Positions 29,343 through 39,640 of a stretch of 64,000 bases of DNA are shown here, in pieces (positions within the stretch are counted from its first letter, which is position 1; each line of letters starts with the position of its first letter). The stretch covers positions 806,001 through 870,000 of the forward strand of contig NZ_CP033365.1 in NCBI RefSeq assembly GCF_013170825.1, in the 5' to 3' direction. Origin of the DNA: Mesorhizobium sp. NZP2298. GTDB lineage: Bacteria > Pseudomonadota > Alphaproteobacteria > Rhizobiales > Rhizobiaceae. The position numbers and the translations under genes were made by a program. Under the pieces are notes generated by a model. The model had not been told where the DNA came from, ran no database searches, and saw only the letters and a list, made by a program, of their open reading frames with translations.

Positions 29343-30188
29343 ATGCTGGTACCGTTTCTGATCATGTTCCGCGAGGGCGTCGAGGCCGCGCTGATCGTCG
29401 GCATCATCGCCAGCTACCTCGACCGCACCGGCCGTGGCGCCTGGATGCCGGTGGTGTGGATCGGCATTTTTCTGGCGCTCGCCTTCTCGCTCGGCGTCGG
29501 TGCCGTCCTGCAATTCGCCAGCGTCGAGTTTCCGCAGAAGGCGCAGGAACTGTTCGAAGCCATCATCGGGCTGGTCGCCGTCTGCGTGCTGACATCGATG
29601 GTGTTCTGGATGCGCAAGGCGGCCCGTTCGATCAAGGCGGAGCTGCACAATTCCATCGACGCGGCCTTCGAGACGCCATCGCGCAAAGGCTTTGGCTTGA
29701 TCGCCATGGTCTTCCTGGCCGTGGCGCGCGAAGGTGTCGAGTCTGTGTTCTTCCTGCTCGCCGCCTTCCAACAGGAAAACAGTCTTGCGCCGCTGGCGGC
29801 ACTTGCCGGCGTGCTGCTGGCCGCGGCTGTCGGCTACGGCATCTATGCCGGCAGCGTGCGGCTCAACCTCAGACGCTTCTTCCGCTGGACCGGCGCCTTC
29901 ATCCTGATCGTCGCCGCCGGCCTTCTCGCCAATTCGGTCAACGCGCTGCATGAGGCCGGCGTGTGGAACCATGGGCAGCGGATCGTCTTCGACATCAGCG
30001 GCGTGCTGCCGATGGACAGCCCGCTGGGCTCGGTGCTTTCAGGCATTTTCGGCTATATCGACGCGCCAACGGTCAGCGAGATCGCCATCTATCTCGGCTT
30101 CCTCTTGCCGTCGCTGTGGCTCTTCCTGGCCGACCGGCCGGGTCTGCAATCGGCAACGGCCTCCAAACAAGGGCGGCCGGCGACATGA
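29343..30188 (+). CDS. efeU: iron permease EfeU (FTR1 family)
   Basis: An inner-membrane iron permease of 281 residues with about seven membrane segments and the two REGVE iron-binding motifs of the FTR1/OFeT family (REGVEAALIVG at residue 10, REGVESVFFLLA near 122). It works with EfeO and EfeB. It is first in a four-gene operon and overlaps efeO by ATGA. The ribosome site is weak (GGA). No clear Irr, RirA or Fur box was seen upstream. Confidence 0.95.
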   Translation: MLVPFLIMFREGVEAALIVGIIASYLDRTGRGAWMPVVWIGIFLALAFSLGVGAVLQFASVEFPQKAQELFEAIIGLVAVCVLTSMVFWMRKAARSIKAELHNSIDAAFETPSRKGFGLIAMVFLAVAREGVESVFFLLAAFQQENSLAPLAALAGVLLAAAVGYGIYAGSVRLNLRRFFRWTGAFILIVAAGLLANSVNALHEAGVWNHGQRIVFDISGVLPMDSPLGSVLSGIFGYIDAPTVSEIAIYLGFLLPSLWLFLADRPGLQSATASKQGRPAT

Positions 30189-31360
30189 CCGTGACGCCGC
30201 AATCCCCCGTATTGCCGCGCACGGCGGTCCGCATCGGCCTGGCGCTTTCCCTCGTGCTGCTGGTCGCGGCTGCCGCCGCCTTCACCCATGCGACACGGGT
30301 CGCGCAGAAAGGACGCCATCTCGCGGCATCGGCGACCTCGGTGGCGATCACCGGAAAATCCTGCGAGCCCAACGAGCTGAGCGTCACCGCTGGTCGTCAT
30401 GTGTTCCAGATCGAAAACCGCTCCGACCGCGCCGTGGAGTGGGAAATCCTCGACGGCGTGATGGTGCTGGAAGAGCGCGAGAACATCGCGCCGGGCTTCA
30501 CCCAGACCTTGGCGACGCGGCTCGAGCCCGGTGATTACGCCATCACCTGCGGCCTGCTCTCGAACCCACGCGGCAGACTGCATGTGCTGCCGGCTGCCAA
30601 TGCCGGCGCGGTGCAAAAACCCGATCTCGCTGCCTATATCGGCGCGCTTGCCGAATACAAGGTTTTCCTGGCGACCGAGACCGATGCCTTCGTCCAGGCG
30701 GCCGGCACCTTCGCCGACGCGGTCAAATCGGGCGATCTGGCGGCGGCAAAGACGCTCTATCCGCCGGCCGAGACCGCCTACGCGCATCTGACCCCGGTGT
30801 CGCCGCTGTTTTCCGACCTCGATGCGGCGATCGACGGGCGCGCCGACGCGTTCGGCCAGCGAGAGGCCGATCTGGCTTTCGGTGGCCTGCACCGCCTCGA
30901 ATACGGGCTGTTCCACCAGGGCAGCGCCGACAGCCTCGCGCCGGTCGCCGACAGGCTGGTGAGCGACGCAGCATCGCTCAAGACGCGCATCCACGATCTG
31001 CGCATCATGCCGGAGAGCATGGTCAGCGGATCGGTTGCAATCCTGGAGCGGCTCACCGCGCCAGGCCCGGATTTCGGCGACAGCCCCTACGCGCATGGCG
31101 ACCTTACCTCCTTCGAGGCGGCGGTGACGGGCGTCCGCAAGGTGTTCGATCTTTTGCGTCCAGTGGCAGTCAAGACCGCGCCTGACATCATGGCGTCGCT
31201 CGACAAGGATTTCGCCGTGCTGGGGGACATGATCGCGATGCGCCGTGCGGAAGCCTCCGACGCGCTCTCCGATCCCGCCAAGGCCGAGCTTGGCAAGGCA
31301 GCAACCGTGCTCGCCGGCGATCTCTCCCGATTGCGTGAAAGCATGGACCTCAGCCAATGA
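30185..31360 (+). CDS. efeO: iron uptake protein EfeO (cupredoxin + M75 domain)
   Basis: A periplasmic component of the EfeUOB system, 391 residues. An N-terminal membrane/signal segment (residues 17-34) is followed by a cupredoxin-like domain (about 50-140, VAITGKSCEPNELSVTAG) and the M75 imelysin-type domain (about 145-385). The latter contains the HxxE motif in GLHRLEYGLF. The start at 30185 overlaps the efeU stop; a longer frame from 29963 lies inside efeU and is not real. Confidence 0.95.
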   Translation: MTVTPQSPVLPRTAVRIGLALSLVLLVAAAAAFTHATRVAQKGRHLAASATSVAITGKSCEPNELSVTAGRHVFQIENRSDRAVEWEILDGVMVLEERENIAPGFTQTLATRLEPGDYAITCGLLSNPRGRLHVLPAANAGAVQKPDLAAYIGALAEYKVFLATETDAFVQAAGTFADAVKSGDLAAAKTLYPPAETAYAHLTPVSPLFSDLDAAIDGRADAFGQREADLAFGGLHRLEYGLFHQGSADSLAPVADRLVSDAASLKTRIHDLRIMPESMVSGSVAILERLTAPGPDFGDSPYAHGDLTSFEAAVTGVRKVFDLLRPVAVKTAPDIMASLDKDFAVLGDMIAMRRAEASDALSDPAKAELGKAATVLAGDLSRLRESMDLSQ

Positions 31361-32655
31361 CAACCAGGGAAAAACCTGTCGACGCGAACGCGGCCTTCTC
31401 ACCCTCGCGCCGCTCGGTGCTGATCGGCGCTGTCGCCGGGGCACTTGCCCCGCAAGTCGCCGTGGCGGCCGGCGCCGGCAGCGTCACCAATGCGCCGGAG
31501 AGTGACACGCTCGACCAGGTGCAGCCTTTCCATGGCGAGCACCAGCCGGGCATCGTCACGCCGCGGCCGGCCGCCGGCCTGGTCGCCTCCTTCGACGTGC
31601 TTGCCCAGAACCGCGCCGGGCTGCAGAGGCTGCTGCACACGCTGACGGAACGCACGGCCTTCCTGATGGCGGGCGGGACGCCGCCCGCGCTCGACCCGAG
31701 GTTTCCCGCCCCTGATTCCGGCATTCTCGGCCCGGTGGTGACGCCGAACAATCTGACGATAACCACATCGCTCGGCGTGTCGATGTTCGACGAACGCTTT
31801 GGCCTGCAGGCTTTGAAGCCGAAACATCTCACCCGGATGGCGTCGTTTTCCAACGACGCCCTGCAGGAAGAGTTCTGCCATGGCGATCTGTTGCTGCAAT
31901 TCTCCTCGAACACGCCCGACACCAACATCCACGCGCTGCGCGATATCGTGAAGAACACGCCTGACACACTGCTCCTGCGCTGGAAGCAGGAAGGTTCGGT
32001 GCCGGTGCGGCCGGCCAATCCTGGAAAACCCAAGCAAAGCGCTCGCAACTTCCTTGGTTTTCGCGATGGTTCGGCCAATCCGGATTCCACCGATGCCGAG
32101 CTGATGAAGCGGATCGTCTGGGTACAGCCGGGCGGCGGCGAGCCGGCCTGGACATCAGGCGGTTCCTACCAGGTGGTGCGCCTTATCAGAAATTTCGTCG
32201 AGCGCTGGGACCGCACGCCACTGCGGGAGCAGCAGACGATCATCGGCCGCCAGAAGGCCAGCGGCGCGCCGCTGGAAGGCGGCACGAGCGAGGCCGATGT
32301 TCCTCACTTCGCCAGCGACCCCCAGGGCAAGGCCACACCGCTCGACGCGCATATCCGGCTTGCCAATCCGCGCGACGCCGAAGCGCAAAAGCACCTGATC
32401 CTGCGCCGACCGTTCAACTATTCGAATGGCGTCAGCAAATCCAACCAGATGGACATGGGCCTGCTGTTCATCTGCTACCAGGCCGACCTCGAACAGGGTT
32501 TTGTCGCCGTGCAGACCCGCCTCAACGGCGAGGCGCTCGAGGAATACATCAAACCCTTTGGCGGCGGCTATTTCTTCGTCCTGCCGGGCGTGAAGGACGA
32601 TCAGGATTATCTCGGCCGGTCACTGCTCGAAATGGCCGCTTCGACGCATGCCTGA
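31357..32655 (+). CDS. efeB: deferrochelatase/peroxidase EfeB (DyP type)
   Basis: A periplasmic haem peroxidase of the DyP family, 432 residues, exported by Tat (SRRSVLIGA at residues 18-26). The GxxDG motif occurs in [11 protein letters not shown] near residue 231, and the distal arginine and proximal histidine regions are in the second half. Proposed roles are oxidation of ferrous iron or iron release from haem. It overlaps efeO by ATGA. Confidence 0.95.
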   Translation: MTTREKPVDANAAFSPSRRSVLIGAVAGALAPQVAVAAGAGSVTNAPESDTLDQVQPFHGEHQPGIVTPRPAAGLVASFDVLAQNRAGLQRLLHTLTERTAFLMAGGTPPALDPRFPAPDSGILGPVVTPNNLTITTSLGVSMFDERFGLQALKPKHLTRMASFSNDALQEEFCHGDLLLQFSSNTPDTNIHALRDIVKNTPDTLLLRWKQEGSVPVRPANPGKPKQSARNFLGFRDGSANPDSTDAELMKRIVWVQPGGGEPAWTSGGSYQVVRLIRNFVERWDRTPLREQQTIIGRQKASGAPLEGGTSEADVPHFASDPQGKATPLDAHIRLANPRDAEAQKHLILRRPFNYSNGVSKSNQMDMGLLFICYQADLEQGFVAVQTRLNGEALEEYIKPFGGGYFFVLPGVKDDQDYLGRSLLEMAASTHA

Positions 32656-32693
32656 ACCCCGAACCCACTTCACACCATGAGAGGATATATCCG

Positions 32694-33509
32694 ATGAGAA
32701 CCCTGCTTGCCGCCTCCGCAATCGCGCTGCTGACCGGCCTCGCGCCGGCGCACGCCGCCGTCTCGCCGCTCGATCTCGTCCAGCCGATCGCCGACTACAA
32801 GCTCTACGTTCAGGGCAAGATCGAGACGCTGGTGACGAGCACCAAGGCGTTTACCGATGCGGTCAAGGCAGGCGACCTCGCCAAGGCCAAGGCGCTTTAT
32901 GCGCCGGCCCGCGTCAACTACGAGACCATCGAGCCGATTGCCGAACTGTTCTCCGACCTTGATGGCGCCATCGATTCGCGCGCCGACGACCATGAGCAGA
33001 AGGAAAAGTCGGCGGACTTCTACGGCTTCCACCGCATCGAATACGGCCTGTTCAGCCAGAACACCACGGATGGCCTCGGTCCGCTGGCCGAAAAGCTCGA
33101 CGCCGATGTGTTCGACCTGCAGAAGCGCGTCGCCGGCCTGACCGTGCCGCCTGAAAAAGCCATCGACGGAGCGGCTGGGCTGCTCGAGGAGGTGGCGTCC
33201 AGCAAGATTTCAGGCGAGGAAGACCGCTACAGCCACACCGATCTGTGGGATTTCCAGGCCAATATCGACGGCGCCCAGAAGATCGTCGCTTTGGTGCATC
33301 CGCTGGTCGAGAAGGAGAACCCCACTTTGATCAAGACCGTCGACGACAATTTCGCCACCGTGGACGCCATCCTGGCAAAGTACAAGACATCAGACGGTTT
33401 CGAGACCTACGACAAGCTGTCGGATGCCGACCGCAAGGCGCTGGCCGGCCCGGTGACGGCGCTGGCCGAGGATTTGTCCAAGCTGCGGGGGACGCTGGGA
33501 TTGAACTGA
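32694..33509 (+). CDS. EfeM-like periplasmic M75 protein (no cupredoxin)
   Basis: A 271-residue exported protein: signal peptide ending APAHA, then a single M75/EfeO-type domain with the HxxE motif in [10 protein letters not shown]. It parallels the C-terminal domain of the EfeO two genes upstream (ADAVKSGDLAAAK versus [13 protein letters not shown]) but lacks the cupredoxin part, like EfeM. GAGGATATATCCG precedes the ATG. Last gene of the efe operon. Confidence 0.92.
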   Translation: MRTLLAASAIALLTGLAPAHAAVSPLDLVQPIADYKLYVQGKIETLVTSTKAFTDAVKAGDLAKAKALYAPARVNYETIEPIAELFSDLDGAIDSRADDHEQKEKSADFYGFHRIEYGLFSQNTTDGLGPLAEKLDADVFDLQKRVAGLTVPPEKAIDGAAGLLEEVASSKISGEEDRYSHTDLWDFQANIDGAQKIVALVHPLVEKENPTLIKTVDDNFATVDAILAKYKTSDGFETYDKLSDADRKALAGPVTALAEDLSKLRGTLGLN

Positions 33510-33521
33510 CGGTTCGCGCGT

Positions 33522-33550
33522 GGGCCGCGGATCGAAATCGATCGCGGCCC
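33522..33550. terminator. hairpin between convergent efe operon and porin gene
   Basis: GGGCCGCG-GATCG and CGATC-GCGGCCC pair with one bulged base around AAAT. It lies in the 91-base gap between two convergent genes, a place for a shared terminator, but there is no T run on either side. Confidence 0.4.
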
Positions 33551-33600
33551 GGACCGTCCGGTCATGCGGACATCAAGCACCGGCTTTGCGTGGCCGAAAG

Positions 33601-34254
33601 TCAGAATTTATAGGCAACGGCAGCGCGAACGACGCTGAAATTCGTCTTCACGTCATAGGACGCGAACGGATCAAACCCGAAATCCTTCTTGCCAAGGTCG
33701 ACGTAAAGATATTCCGCACGGACGGTCCAATTGTTGTTGAAGGCATATTCAGCACCGCCGCCGACCGCATATCCGGTCTGGAACTTGGTCTCGGCCGCCC
33801 CGAAGACATGCTCATCAATTTTCACATTGCCCATCGCAACGCCGGCTGTGACATAAGGAAGCCAGCGATCAAAGGCGTAGCCGACGCGGCCTCGGATCGT
33901 TCCGAAGGCATCCACGCTCGCTTCAGCGCCGAGACCGCCACCGTCGACGCCAGGCGAAAATTCTTTCTTGAATCCCAGGTAGTTGATGTCGCCTTCAACA
34001 CCGAGAACCCACTGACCGTATTGATAGTTGACGCCGACCAAACCGCCACCGGTGAAATTCCCGATGTCAGCCGAGCCGAGAATCCCGGTGTAATCTCCGT
34101 CGACTTTGCCGAAGGCTCCGCCAGCGTTTGCGCCGACATAGAAGCCGGTCCACGAATATGGAATATCCATGGCAGCCACCGGTTGAACAATGTCTGCCGC
34201 TTTGGCCCCAGTGATGGTCATGCCTGCAAGCAGGAAACCTAAAACAAGTCGCAT
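33601..34254 (-). CDS. Omp25/Omp31-type outer membrane beta-barrel protein
   Basis: A 217-residue porin-like protein: signal peptide ending GAKA, then ADIVQP and the typical YSWTGFYVGANAGGAFG start. Alternating strands include GVNYQYGQWVLGVEGDINYLG and GRVGYAFDRWLPYVTAGVAMG; it ends AVAYKF with a terminal phenylalanine. These are eight-stranded barrels common in Rhizobiales. GGGGGTGATCC precedes the ATG. Confidence 0.92.
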   Translation of the reverse strand: MRLVLGFLLAGMTITGAKAADIVQPVAAMDIPYSWTGFYVGANAGGAFGKVDGDYTGILGSADIGNFTGGGLVGVNYQYGQWVLGVEGDINYLGFKKEFSPGVDGGGLGAEASVDAFGTIRGRVGYAFDRWLPYVTAGVAMGNVKIDEHVFGAAETKFQTGYAVGGGAEYAFNNNWTVRAEYLYVDLGKKDFGFDPFASYDVKTNFSVVRAAVAYKF

Positions 34255-34435
34255 GGATCACCCCCAAGCCGAGTTGTCGTCACCATTATCATGGTAGATA
34301 TACGCCGAAATTCCCGGGAAAGCTGTATCAAAATGGCCACTGACTAAATTAGTGATTGCCGATACGCTGCACGTCGTGAGGCCCGCCTGACGGGTCGCGT
34401 AGTCTCACGGGTGATGCACTCACCGGGGGGTTGAG

Positions 34436-34933
34436 ATGGTTTCGATTTCGCCGGCGCTTCGAGACAATGGCCGGGCTTTGCCGCAAGCTGGCGCGATGGG
34501 ATGCCGAAGCCGTGCGGCCCTACGGTGTCTCGACAGAAGACGTGATGGCGATTTTCCATCCCGAAACGAGCGGCGGCGGATTGGCGCGAAGTTCGGCGCC
34601 GGATGCCATGGCTTTCATCGCACGATCGGAGAACCAGCCGGCGGGTTGCCTCGCCTTCGATCGGTTCGACGACGAGAGGGCGGAGGTTCATAAGTTCTTC
34701 GTCGATGAATCGTTTCGCGGAAGGGGGTTGGCCGTGCCCTGATGGGGGCCGCGCTGGCGGAGATCGGGGAGGGCCGGAGCCGGACGGTGCTCGCCCATGC
34801 GGCGTTCTAAATGACAAGTGCGATCGGCGTTTACGACTTGTTCGGCTTCAGGTCCTGCCCGCCCTTTCGCGAACCCCCTGAGCATGTCAGCCATACCGAC
34901 ATCTTCATGTCGCCCGCGATCCGGTCCTTATAA
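34436..34933 (+). pseudogene. decayed GNAT-family N-acetyltransferase
   Basis: Homology to GNAT enzymes is spread over three frames: MVSISPALRDNGRAL from the ATG at 34436, then RPYGVSTEDVMAIFHPE through VHKFFVDESFRGRG, then GRALMGAALAEI onward. The second shift is at the G run at 34723-34727 in the acetyl-CoA loop. A TAA at about 34808 then interrupts the text before MTSAIGVYDLFGFRSCPP and the end at 34933. Two frameshifts and a stop argue for a true pseudogene rather than one sequencing error. Confidence 0.7.
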
Positions 34934-34997
34934 GGGGAAGAGGAGCGCCGGCGCTTCCGCCCCTCAGCCGGTGCGTAATCTCTTCTGGACCTTGTGT

Positions 34998-37169
34998 TCA
35001 GGCCGTCGCTTTCGCCTTCAGCTCCAGCCGCCGCGCATGCAGCACCGGCTCTGTGTAGCCATTCGGCTGGCTCGTGCCCTTGAACACCAGGTCGCAGGCG
35101 GCCTGGAAGGCGATCGAGGTGTCGAAATCCGGCGCCATCGGCCGGTAGAGCGGATCGCCGACATTCTGGCGGTCGACGATGGCCGCCATGCGCTGCAGGG
35201 AATCACGCACCTGGATTTCCGAACACACCTTGTGGCGCAGCCAGTTGGCGATGTGTTGCGATGAGATGCGCAGCGTGGCGCGGTCTTCCATCAGGCCGAC
35301 ATCGTTGATGTCGGGCACTTTCGAGCAGCCGACGCCCTGGTCGATCCAGCGCACGACATAGCCCAGAATGCCTTGCGCGTTGTTGTCGAGTTCGCGCTGG
35401 ATCTCGTCGGGGGTCCAGTTCGGCCGCACCGCCACCGGCACGGAAAGGATGTCGTCGAGTTTCGCCTTCGGGCGGCTCTTCAGCGCCGCCTGTACGGCAT
35501 GCACATCGACCTTGTGGTAGTGCGTGGCATGCAGTGTCGCCGCCGTCGGCGACGGCACCCACGCTGTATTGGCGCCGGCCCTGGGATGGGCGATCTTCTG
35601 TTCCAGCATGGCCGCCATCAGATCCGGCATCGCCCACATGCCCTTGCCTATCTGGGCATGGCCGGCCAGCCCACATTCGAGCCCGGTATCGACATTCCAG
35701 GCTTCATAGGCGGAAATCCAGGCGGCCTGCTTCATGTCGCCCTTGCGGATCATCGGGCCGGCTTCCATCGAGGTGTGGATTTCGTCGCCGGTGCGGTCGA
35801 GGAAGCCGGTGTTGATGAACACGACGCGTTCTTTCGCCGCGCGGATCGCTTCCTTGAGGTTGACGGTGGTGCGCCGCTCCTCGTCCATGATGCCCATCTT
35901 GATGGTGTTTTTCGCCATGCCGAGCAGCGCTTCGACGCGGTCGAATATCTCGACGGCGAAGGCGACCTCTTCCGGCCCGTGCATCTTCGGCTTCACCACA
36001 TACATCGAGCCGGCGCGGGAGTTGGCGCGGCGGCCGTTTGGTCCGACGTCGTGCAGCGCGATCAGCGCCGTCAGCGCCGCGTCCATGATGCCTTCCGGCA
36101 CCTCGTTGCCGTCGCGGTCCAGGATCGCCGGATTGGTCATCAGGTGGCCGACATTCCTGACCAGCATCAGCGAGCGGCCGGGCACGGTGAGCTGACCGCC
36201 GGCGGGCGCGGTATAGGCGCGGTCGGGATTGAGCTTGCGGACAAAACTCCGGCCAGCCTTGGTGATCTCCTCGGCGAGATCACCCTTCATCAGGCCGAGC
36301 CAGTTGCGGTAGACGACGACCTTGTCCTCGGCATCCACCGCCGCGACCGAATCCTCGCAGTCCTGGATGGTGGTCAGCGCCGATTCCAGGATGACGTCGG
36401 CGATGCCCGCCGGATCGGTGCGGCCGATCTGGTTGGCGCGGTCGATCACGATCTCGATGTGCAGCCCGTTTTTCACAAGCAGCACGGCATCGGGATTGGC
36501 GGCATCGCCGCGATAGCCGACGAATTGCTTGGGATCGGCCAGTGTGGTGCCGCCGGCGCCGGCGCCGAGCTTCAGCGCGCCATTGGCCACGGACAGCCCG
36601 TTGACGCCTGCCCATTTGCCTGAGGTGAGCGGTACCGACTGGTCGAGAAAATCCTTGGCCCAGGCGATGACCTTGGCGCCGCGCACCGGGTTGAAGCCCT
36701 TGCCTTTTTCCGCGCCGCCCGTCTCGGGAATGGCATCGGTGCCGTAGAGCGCGTCGTAGAGCGAGCCCCAGCGCGCATTGGCGGCATTGAGCGCATAGCG
36801 CGCATTCATCACCGGCACGACCAGCTGCGGCCCGGCGACGACTGCGATTTCCGGGTCGACATTCTCCGTCGACACGCTAAAGGCCGGCCCTTCGGGGAGG
36901 AGATAGCCGATCTCCTTCAGGAAGGTCCTGTAGACGTCCATGTCAACGGGCGCGCCATTGTCGCGGTACCAGCCGTCGAGCTTTTCCTGCATGGCGTCGC
37001 GTTTTGCCAGAAGCGACCGGTTCTTCGGAGCGAGATCGTGGACGATGGCCGAAAACCCGTTCCAGAACGCATCGGCGGCGATGCCGGTGCCGGGCAAGGC
37101 CTCGCCGGCCACAAAATCATGCAGCTCGGGGGCAATCCGCAATCCGGCGATCTCGACGCGATCGGTCAT
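34998..37169 (-). CDS. glcB: malate synthase G
   Basis: This enzyme condenses glyoxylate with acetyl-CoA to malate, the second step of glyoxylate use. The length of 723 residues fits the G isoform. Motifs include [54 protein letters not shown] and [20 protein letters not shown]. The start at 37169 (GGAG seven bases upstream) is preferred to one 20 codons earlier with a basic leader. Confidence 0.98.
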   Translation of the reverse strand: MTDRVEIAGLRIAPELHDFVAGEALPGTGIAADAFWNGFSAIVHDLAPKNRSLLAKRDAMQEKLDGWYRDNGAPVDMDVYRTFLKEIGYLLPEGPAFSVSTENVDPEIAVVAGPQLVVPVMNARYALNAANARWGSLYDALYGTDAIPETGGAEKGKGFNPVRGAKVIAWAKDFLDQSVPLTSGKWAGVNGLSVANGALKLGAGAGGTTLADPKQFVGYRGDAANPDAVLLVKNGLHIEIVIDRANQIGRTDPAGIADVILESALTTIQDCEDSVAAVDAEDKVVVYRNWLGLMKGDLAEEITKAGRSFVRKLNPDRAYTAPAGGQLTVPGRSLMLVRNVGHLMTNPAILDRDGNEVPEGIMDAALTALIALHDVGPNGRRANSRAGSMYVVKPKMHGPEEVAFAVEIFDRVEALLGMAKNTIKMGIMDEERRTTVNLKEAIRAAKERVVFINTGFLDRTGDEIHTSMEAGPMIRKGDMKQAAWISAYEAWNVDTGLECGLAGHAQIGKGMWAMPDLMAAMLEQKIAHPRAGANTAWVPSPTAATLHATHYHKVDVHAVQAALKSRPKAKLDDILSVPVAVRPNWTPDEIQRELDNNAQGILGYVVRWIDQGVGCSKVPDINDVGLMEDRATLRISSQHIANWLRHKVCSEIQVRDSLQRMAAIVDRQNVGDPLYRPMAPDFDTSIAFQAACDLVFKGTSQPNGYTEPVLHARRLELKAKATA

Positions 37170-37384
37170 CAGGCTACTCCAGATGAAAGGCTTTGCGGGG
37201 CGTTTGGCATGTTGAGTTTGCCGGGTCAATTCAGCTTAGGGTGAAGGTGGGGCATTTTGGCCCCGTTCGAAGTACCGATCGTTACTCTGAACCGTGCATT
37301 CTACGTCCAACGTCACGGCATGGATCCTAGGGTCTCCGCGACGTCGCTTCGCTCCTGCTCTGCCCTAGGATGACGAAGGCGCGG

Positions 37385-37506
37385 GATTCAGGTCAGGCCG
37401 AGCCGAAAATGGTGGCGTCCGAGAACCGGAGCGGAGCGTACTTTTGGGTACGTGAGCACCGGAAGCGCAGGACGCCGCCATTTGCCGGTCGGCCTCACCT
37501 GAATCT
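37385..37506. repeat. long imperfect inverted repeat, about 120 bp
   Basis: GATTCAGGTCAGGCCGA at 37385 is mirrored by GGCCTCACCTGAATC ending at 37506, and inner segments also pair (ATGGTGGCGTCC with GGACGCCGCCAT; GAACCGGAGCG with a near-complement). It can form one large cruciform and covers the stop codon of the gene at 37505. Upstream at 37324-37379 is another phrase-repeat, TCCTAGGGTC / GCCCTAGGATGACG. The 37170-37384 stretch has no gene. Confidence 0.65.
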
Positions 37507-39547
37507 ACACCGCGATCCTTGGCCGTCCCGAGGCCACCGCCACCACATGCGCCTCGATGAACATGCGCTGGGCTTCGACCGTGGAAACCCTGAATTCGGT
37601 CGCGACGTCGATCTCGGCGTTGTCGGTGCCGGCGTCCCGGGCGCGTTCGGCGACAATCGCCCGCACATCGGCCTCGGCCGCCGCGATCGCCGCCGCCTCG
37701 TCGAGGAAATCGCGCACCGTCTCACCCGAGGCAAGCCGGAACAACCCTTCCTTTGGCTGGCTGACCCGCGCCTCGGCCGACACCCTGACCTGGCCGACGA
37801 CGGCGCCGAGCGCGTTGGCGACATCGGTGTCTTCCGGCACCACGCAATCATTGCCAACCAGGGGCGCCAGGCCGGCATAGTGCAGAGGCGCCGAGGCACC
37901 GAGACCGATGACGGGGCGGTCGAGCGCGACGCTCAGCCGGGCGATACCGGGATGGGCGTCGACGGCGCGCTGCACCAGCGCGTGCGCCACGGTCGCGGCG
38001 CCATCCAGCCCGTCCTCGGCGAAAGCGGTTTCAAGGATGTATTCGGCCGACCAGCGTGTCAGCGTCACCAACACCCGCTCCGAAATCGCTTCCGGGGAAG
38101 CCGCGATGGGCTGGCCACGGCCATCGCGCTTGCGGGCGAACAGGTCGGCGCCAAGACGGGCGGTGGCGGCATCCCAATTGGCCTGCTTGCCAAGCACATG
38201 CGCCGCGTCCGACGGGGTGAAGCCGCAAATATGCACCAGCCCGCGCGAGACCAGCCGGTTCAAGGTGGCATTCTGGGCATTCGACGTCAGCAGCCTGTCG
38301 AGGGCGAGCGGCGTCGCGCCGATCGCCTCGTAGAGCCGCGCTTCCGGGGCGGTCAGCCCGGCGGCGAGCCTGTCCGGCACGCCGGTGCGAACCGCGAAGC
38401 GGCCGTCCATGCGGCCGGTGTTGGGCGCGCGCAGCTGACGCTCGAGTTCTGACGTCACCGCCTCGCCATGCGCCATGCCAGCCAGCGCCAAAGGCACCAG
38501 GCGACGGGGCCCAAGCAGGATTTTCGGGTTGAGCGCGCCATCCTCCAGCGCCACTTCTGAATCACCGCCCAGACCAAAAGTGCGCATGGCGACGGCCTCG
38601 ACCATGGTGCGGAAGCCGCCGACGGTGGCGCCTTCCGGATCGAGCCGCGGCCGGCCGTTGTCGAGCACGGCGACGTCGGTGGTGGTGCCGCCAATGTCGG
38701 ACACCATGGCATTGTCGAGCCCGGTCATATGGCGGGCACCGACCAGGCTGGCGGCGGGGCCGGAGAGAATGGTCTCGATCGGCCGCTGGCGGGCGAACGC
38801 CGCCGAGACCAGCGCGCCGTCGCCGCGCACCACCATCAGCGGGGCGGCGATGTTGCGTTCTGTGAGAAAGCCTTCGGTCGCCGCCACCAAGCGGTCGATC
38901 ATCGAGATCAGCCTGGCGTTGAGCAGGGTCGTCAGCGCCCGGCGCGGGCCGCCGAGCTTGGCCGACAGTTCGTGGCTTGCCGTGACCGGCAGGCCGGTTT
39001 TCTCGCGGATCAGTTCGCGGGCGGCAATCTCGTGCGCCGGATTGCGGGTGGCGAAATAGGCGCAGACGGCAAAACCGGAGACCGAGGCCCCGAGCTCCGG
39101 CAAGGCGGCCTCAAGCCCGGACAGGTCGAGCTTGGCGGCATTGCCGTGGACATCATGGCCGCCTGGGCAAAACACCACCGGATCGGTGCCGAGCGCCGTC
39201 TTCAGCCCGTCGCGGGCGAGGTCGGCTTCGGAAAAGCCGATCATGACCAGCGCGACGCGGCCGCCCTGGCCTTCGACCAGCGCATTGGTGGCGAGCGTCG
39301 TCGACATCGAGACCAGCTTGATGTCAGCCGGATCGGTGCCGGCCTTTTCGAGCACCGCGTCGACGGCGCCGGAAATGCCGACGGCCAGATCGTGCCTGGT
39401 GGTCAGTGACTTGGCCTTGGCCAGCACCTTGCCCTTGTTCGGCCCCTGCTGCGGACCTTCGGTTTCAGACCACAGCACGGCATCGGTATAGGTGCCGCCG
39501 GTGTCGATGCCGAGGAACAGGGGTTTTGGCTTGGTCTTGGCGGTCAT
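37505..39547 (-). CDS. hydantoinase/oxoprolinase family protein (HyuA type)
   Basis: A 680-residue ATP-dependent hydrolase-like protein of the N-methylhydantoinase A / 5-oxoprolinase group. N-terminal GIDTGGTYTDAVLW and SMSTTLATNALVEGQGG, ISMIDRLVAATEGFL, then the ATPase motif SDIGGTTTDVAVLDNG near residue 282. Its usual partner, HyuB, is not adjacent on either side, so it may work alone or with a distant subunit. Substrate unknown. Confidence 0.9.
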   Translation of the reverse strand: MTAKTKPKPLFLGIDTGGTYTDAVLWSETEGPQQGPNKGKVLAKAKSLTTRHDLAVGISGAVDAVLEKAGTDPADIKLVSMSTTLATNALVEGQGGRVALVMIGFSEADLARDGLKTALGTDPVVFCPGGHDVHGNAAKLDLSGLEAALPELGASVSGFAVCAYFATRNPAHEIAARELIREKTGLPVTASHELSAKLGGPRRALTTLLNARLISMIDRLVAATEGFLTERNIAAPLMVVRGDGALVSAAFARQRPIETILSGPAASLVGARHMTGLDNAMVSDIGGTTTDVAVLDNGRPRLDPEGATVGGFRTMVEAVAMRTFGLGGDSEVALEDGALNPKILLGPRRLVPLALAGMAHGEAVTSELERQLRAPNTGRMDGRFAVRTGVPDRLAAGLTAPEARLYEAIGATPLALDRLLTSNAQNATLNRLVSRGLVHICGFTPSDAAHVLGKQANWDAATARLGADLFARKRDGRGQPIAASPEAISERVLVTLTRWSAEYILETAFAEDGLDGAATVAHALVQRAVDAHPGIARLSVALDRPVIGLGASAPLHYAGLAPLVGNDCVVPEDTDVANALGAVVGQVRVSAEARVSQPKEGLFRLASGETVRDFLDEAAAIAAAEADVRAIVAERARDAGTDNAEIDVATEFRVSTVEAQRMFIEAHVVAVASGRPRIAV

Positions 39548-39640
39548 TTTTTAGCAGATCCGGAAGAGCAAATTTCTCTGGCCCAGCCCTTAGCCGATAC
39601 GGGCGGGCCGATAAAGCCGCGAGCGATAGGCCAAGGGAGG

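Noticed and set aside
29963..30184. Longer N-terminus for EfeO
   Set aside because: It lies wholly within efeU; the ATGA overlap at 30185 and the signal segment fix the start.
32677..32697. Six-codon leader frame (MRGYIR) whose stop overlaps the EfeM-like start
   Set aside because: The same bases form the ribosome site GAGGAT, and a frame this short is expected by chance.
37170..37384. Possible riboswitch before glcB
   Set aside because: I saw no paired conserved cores such as a glycine aptamer; only repeat-like sequence is present.
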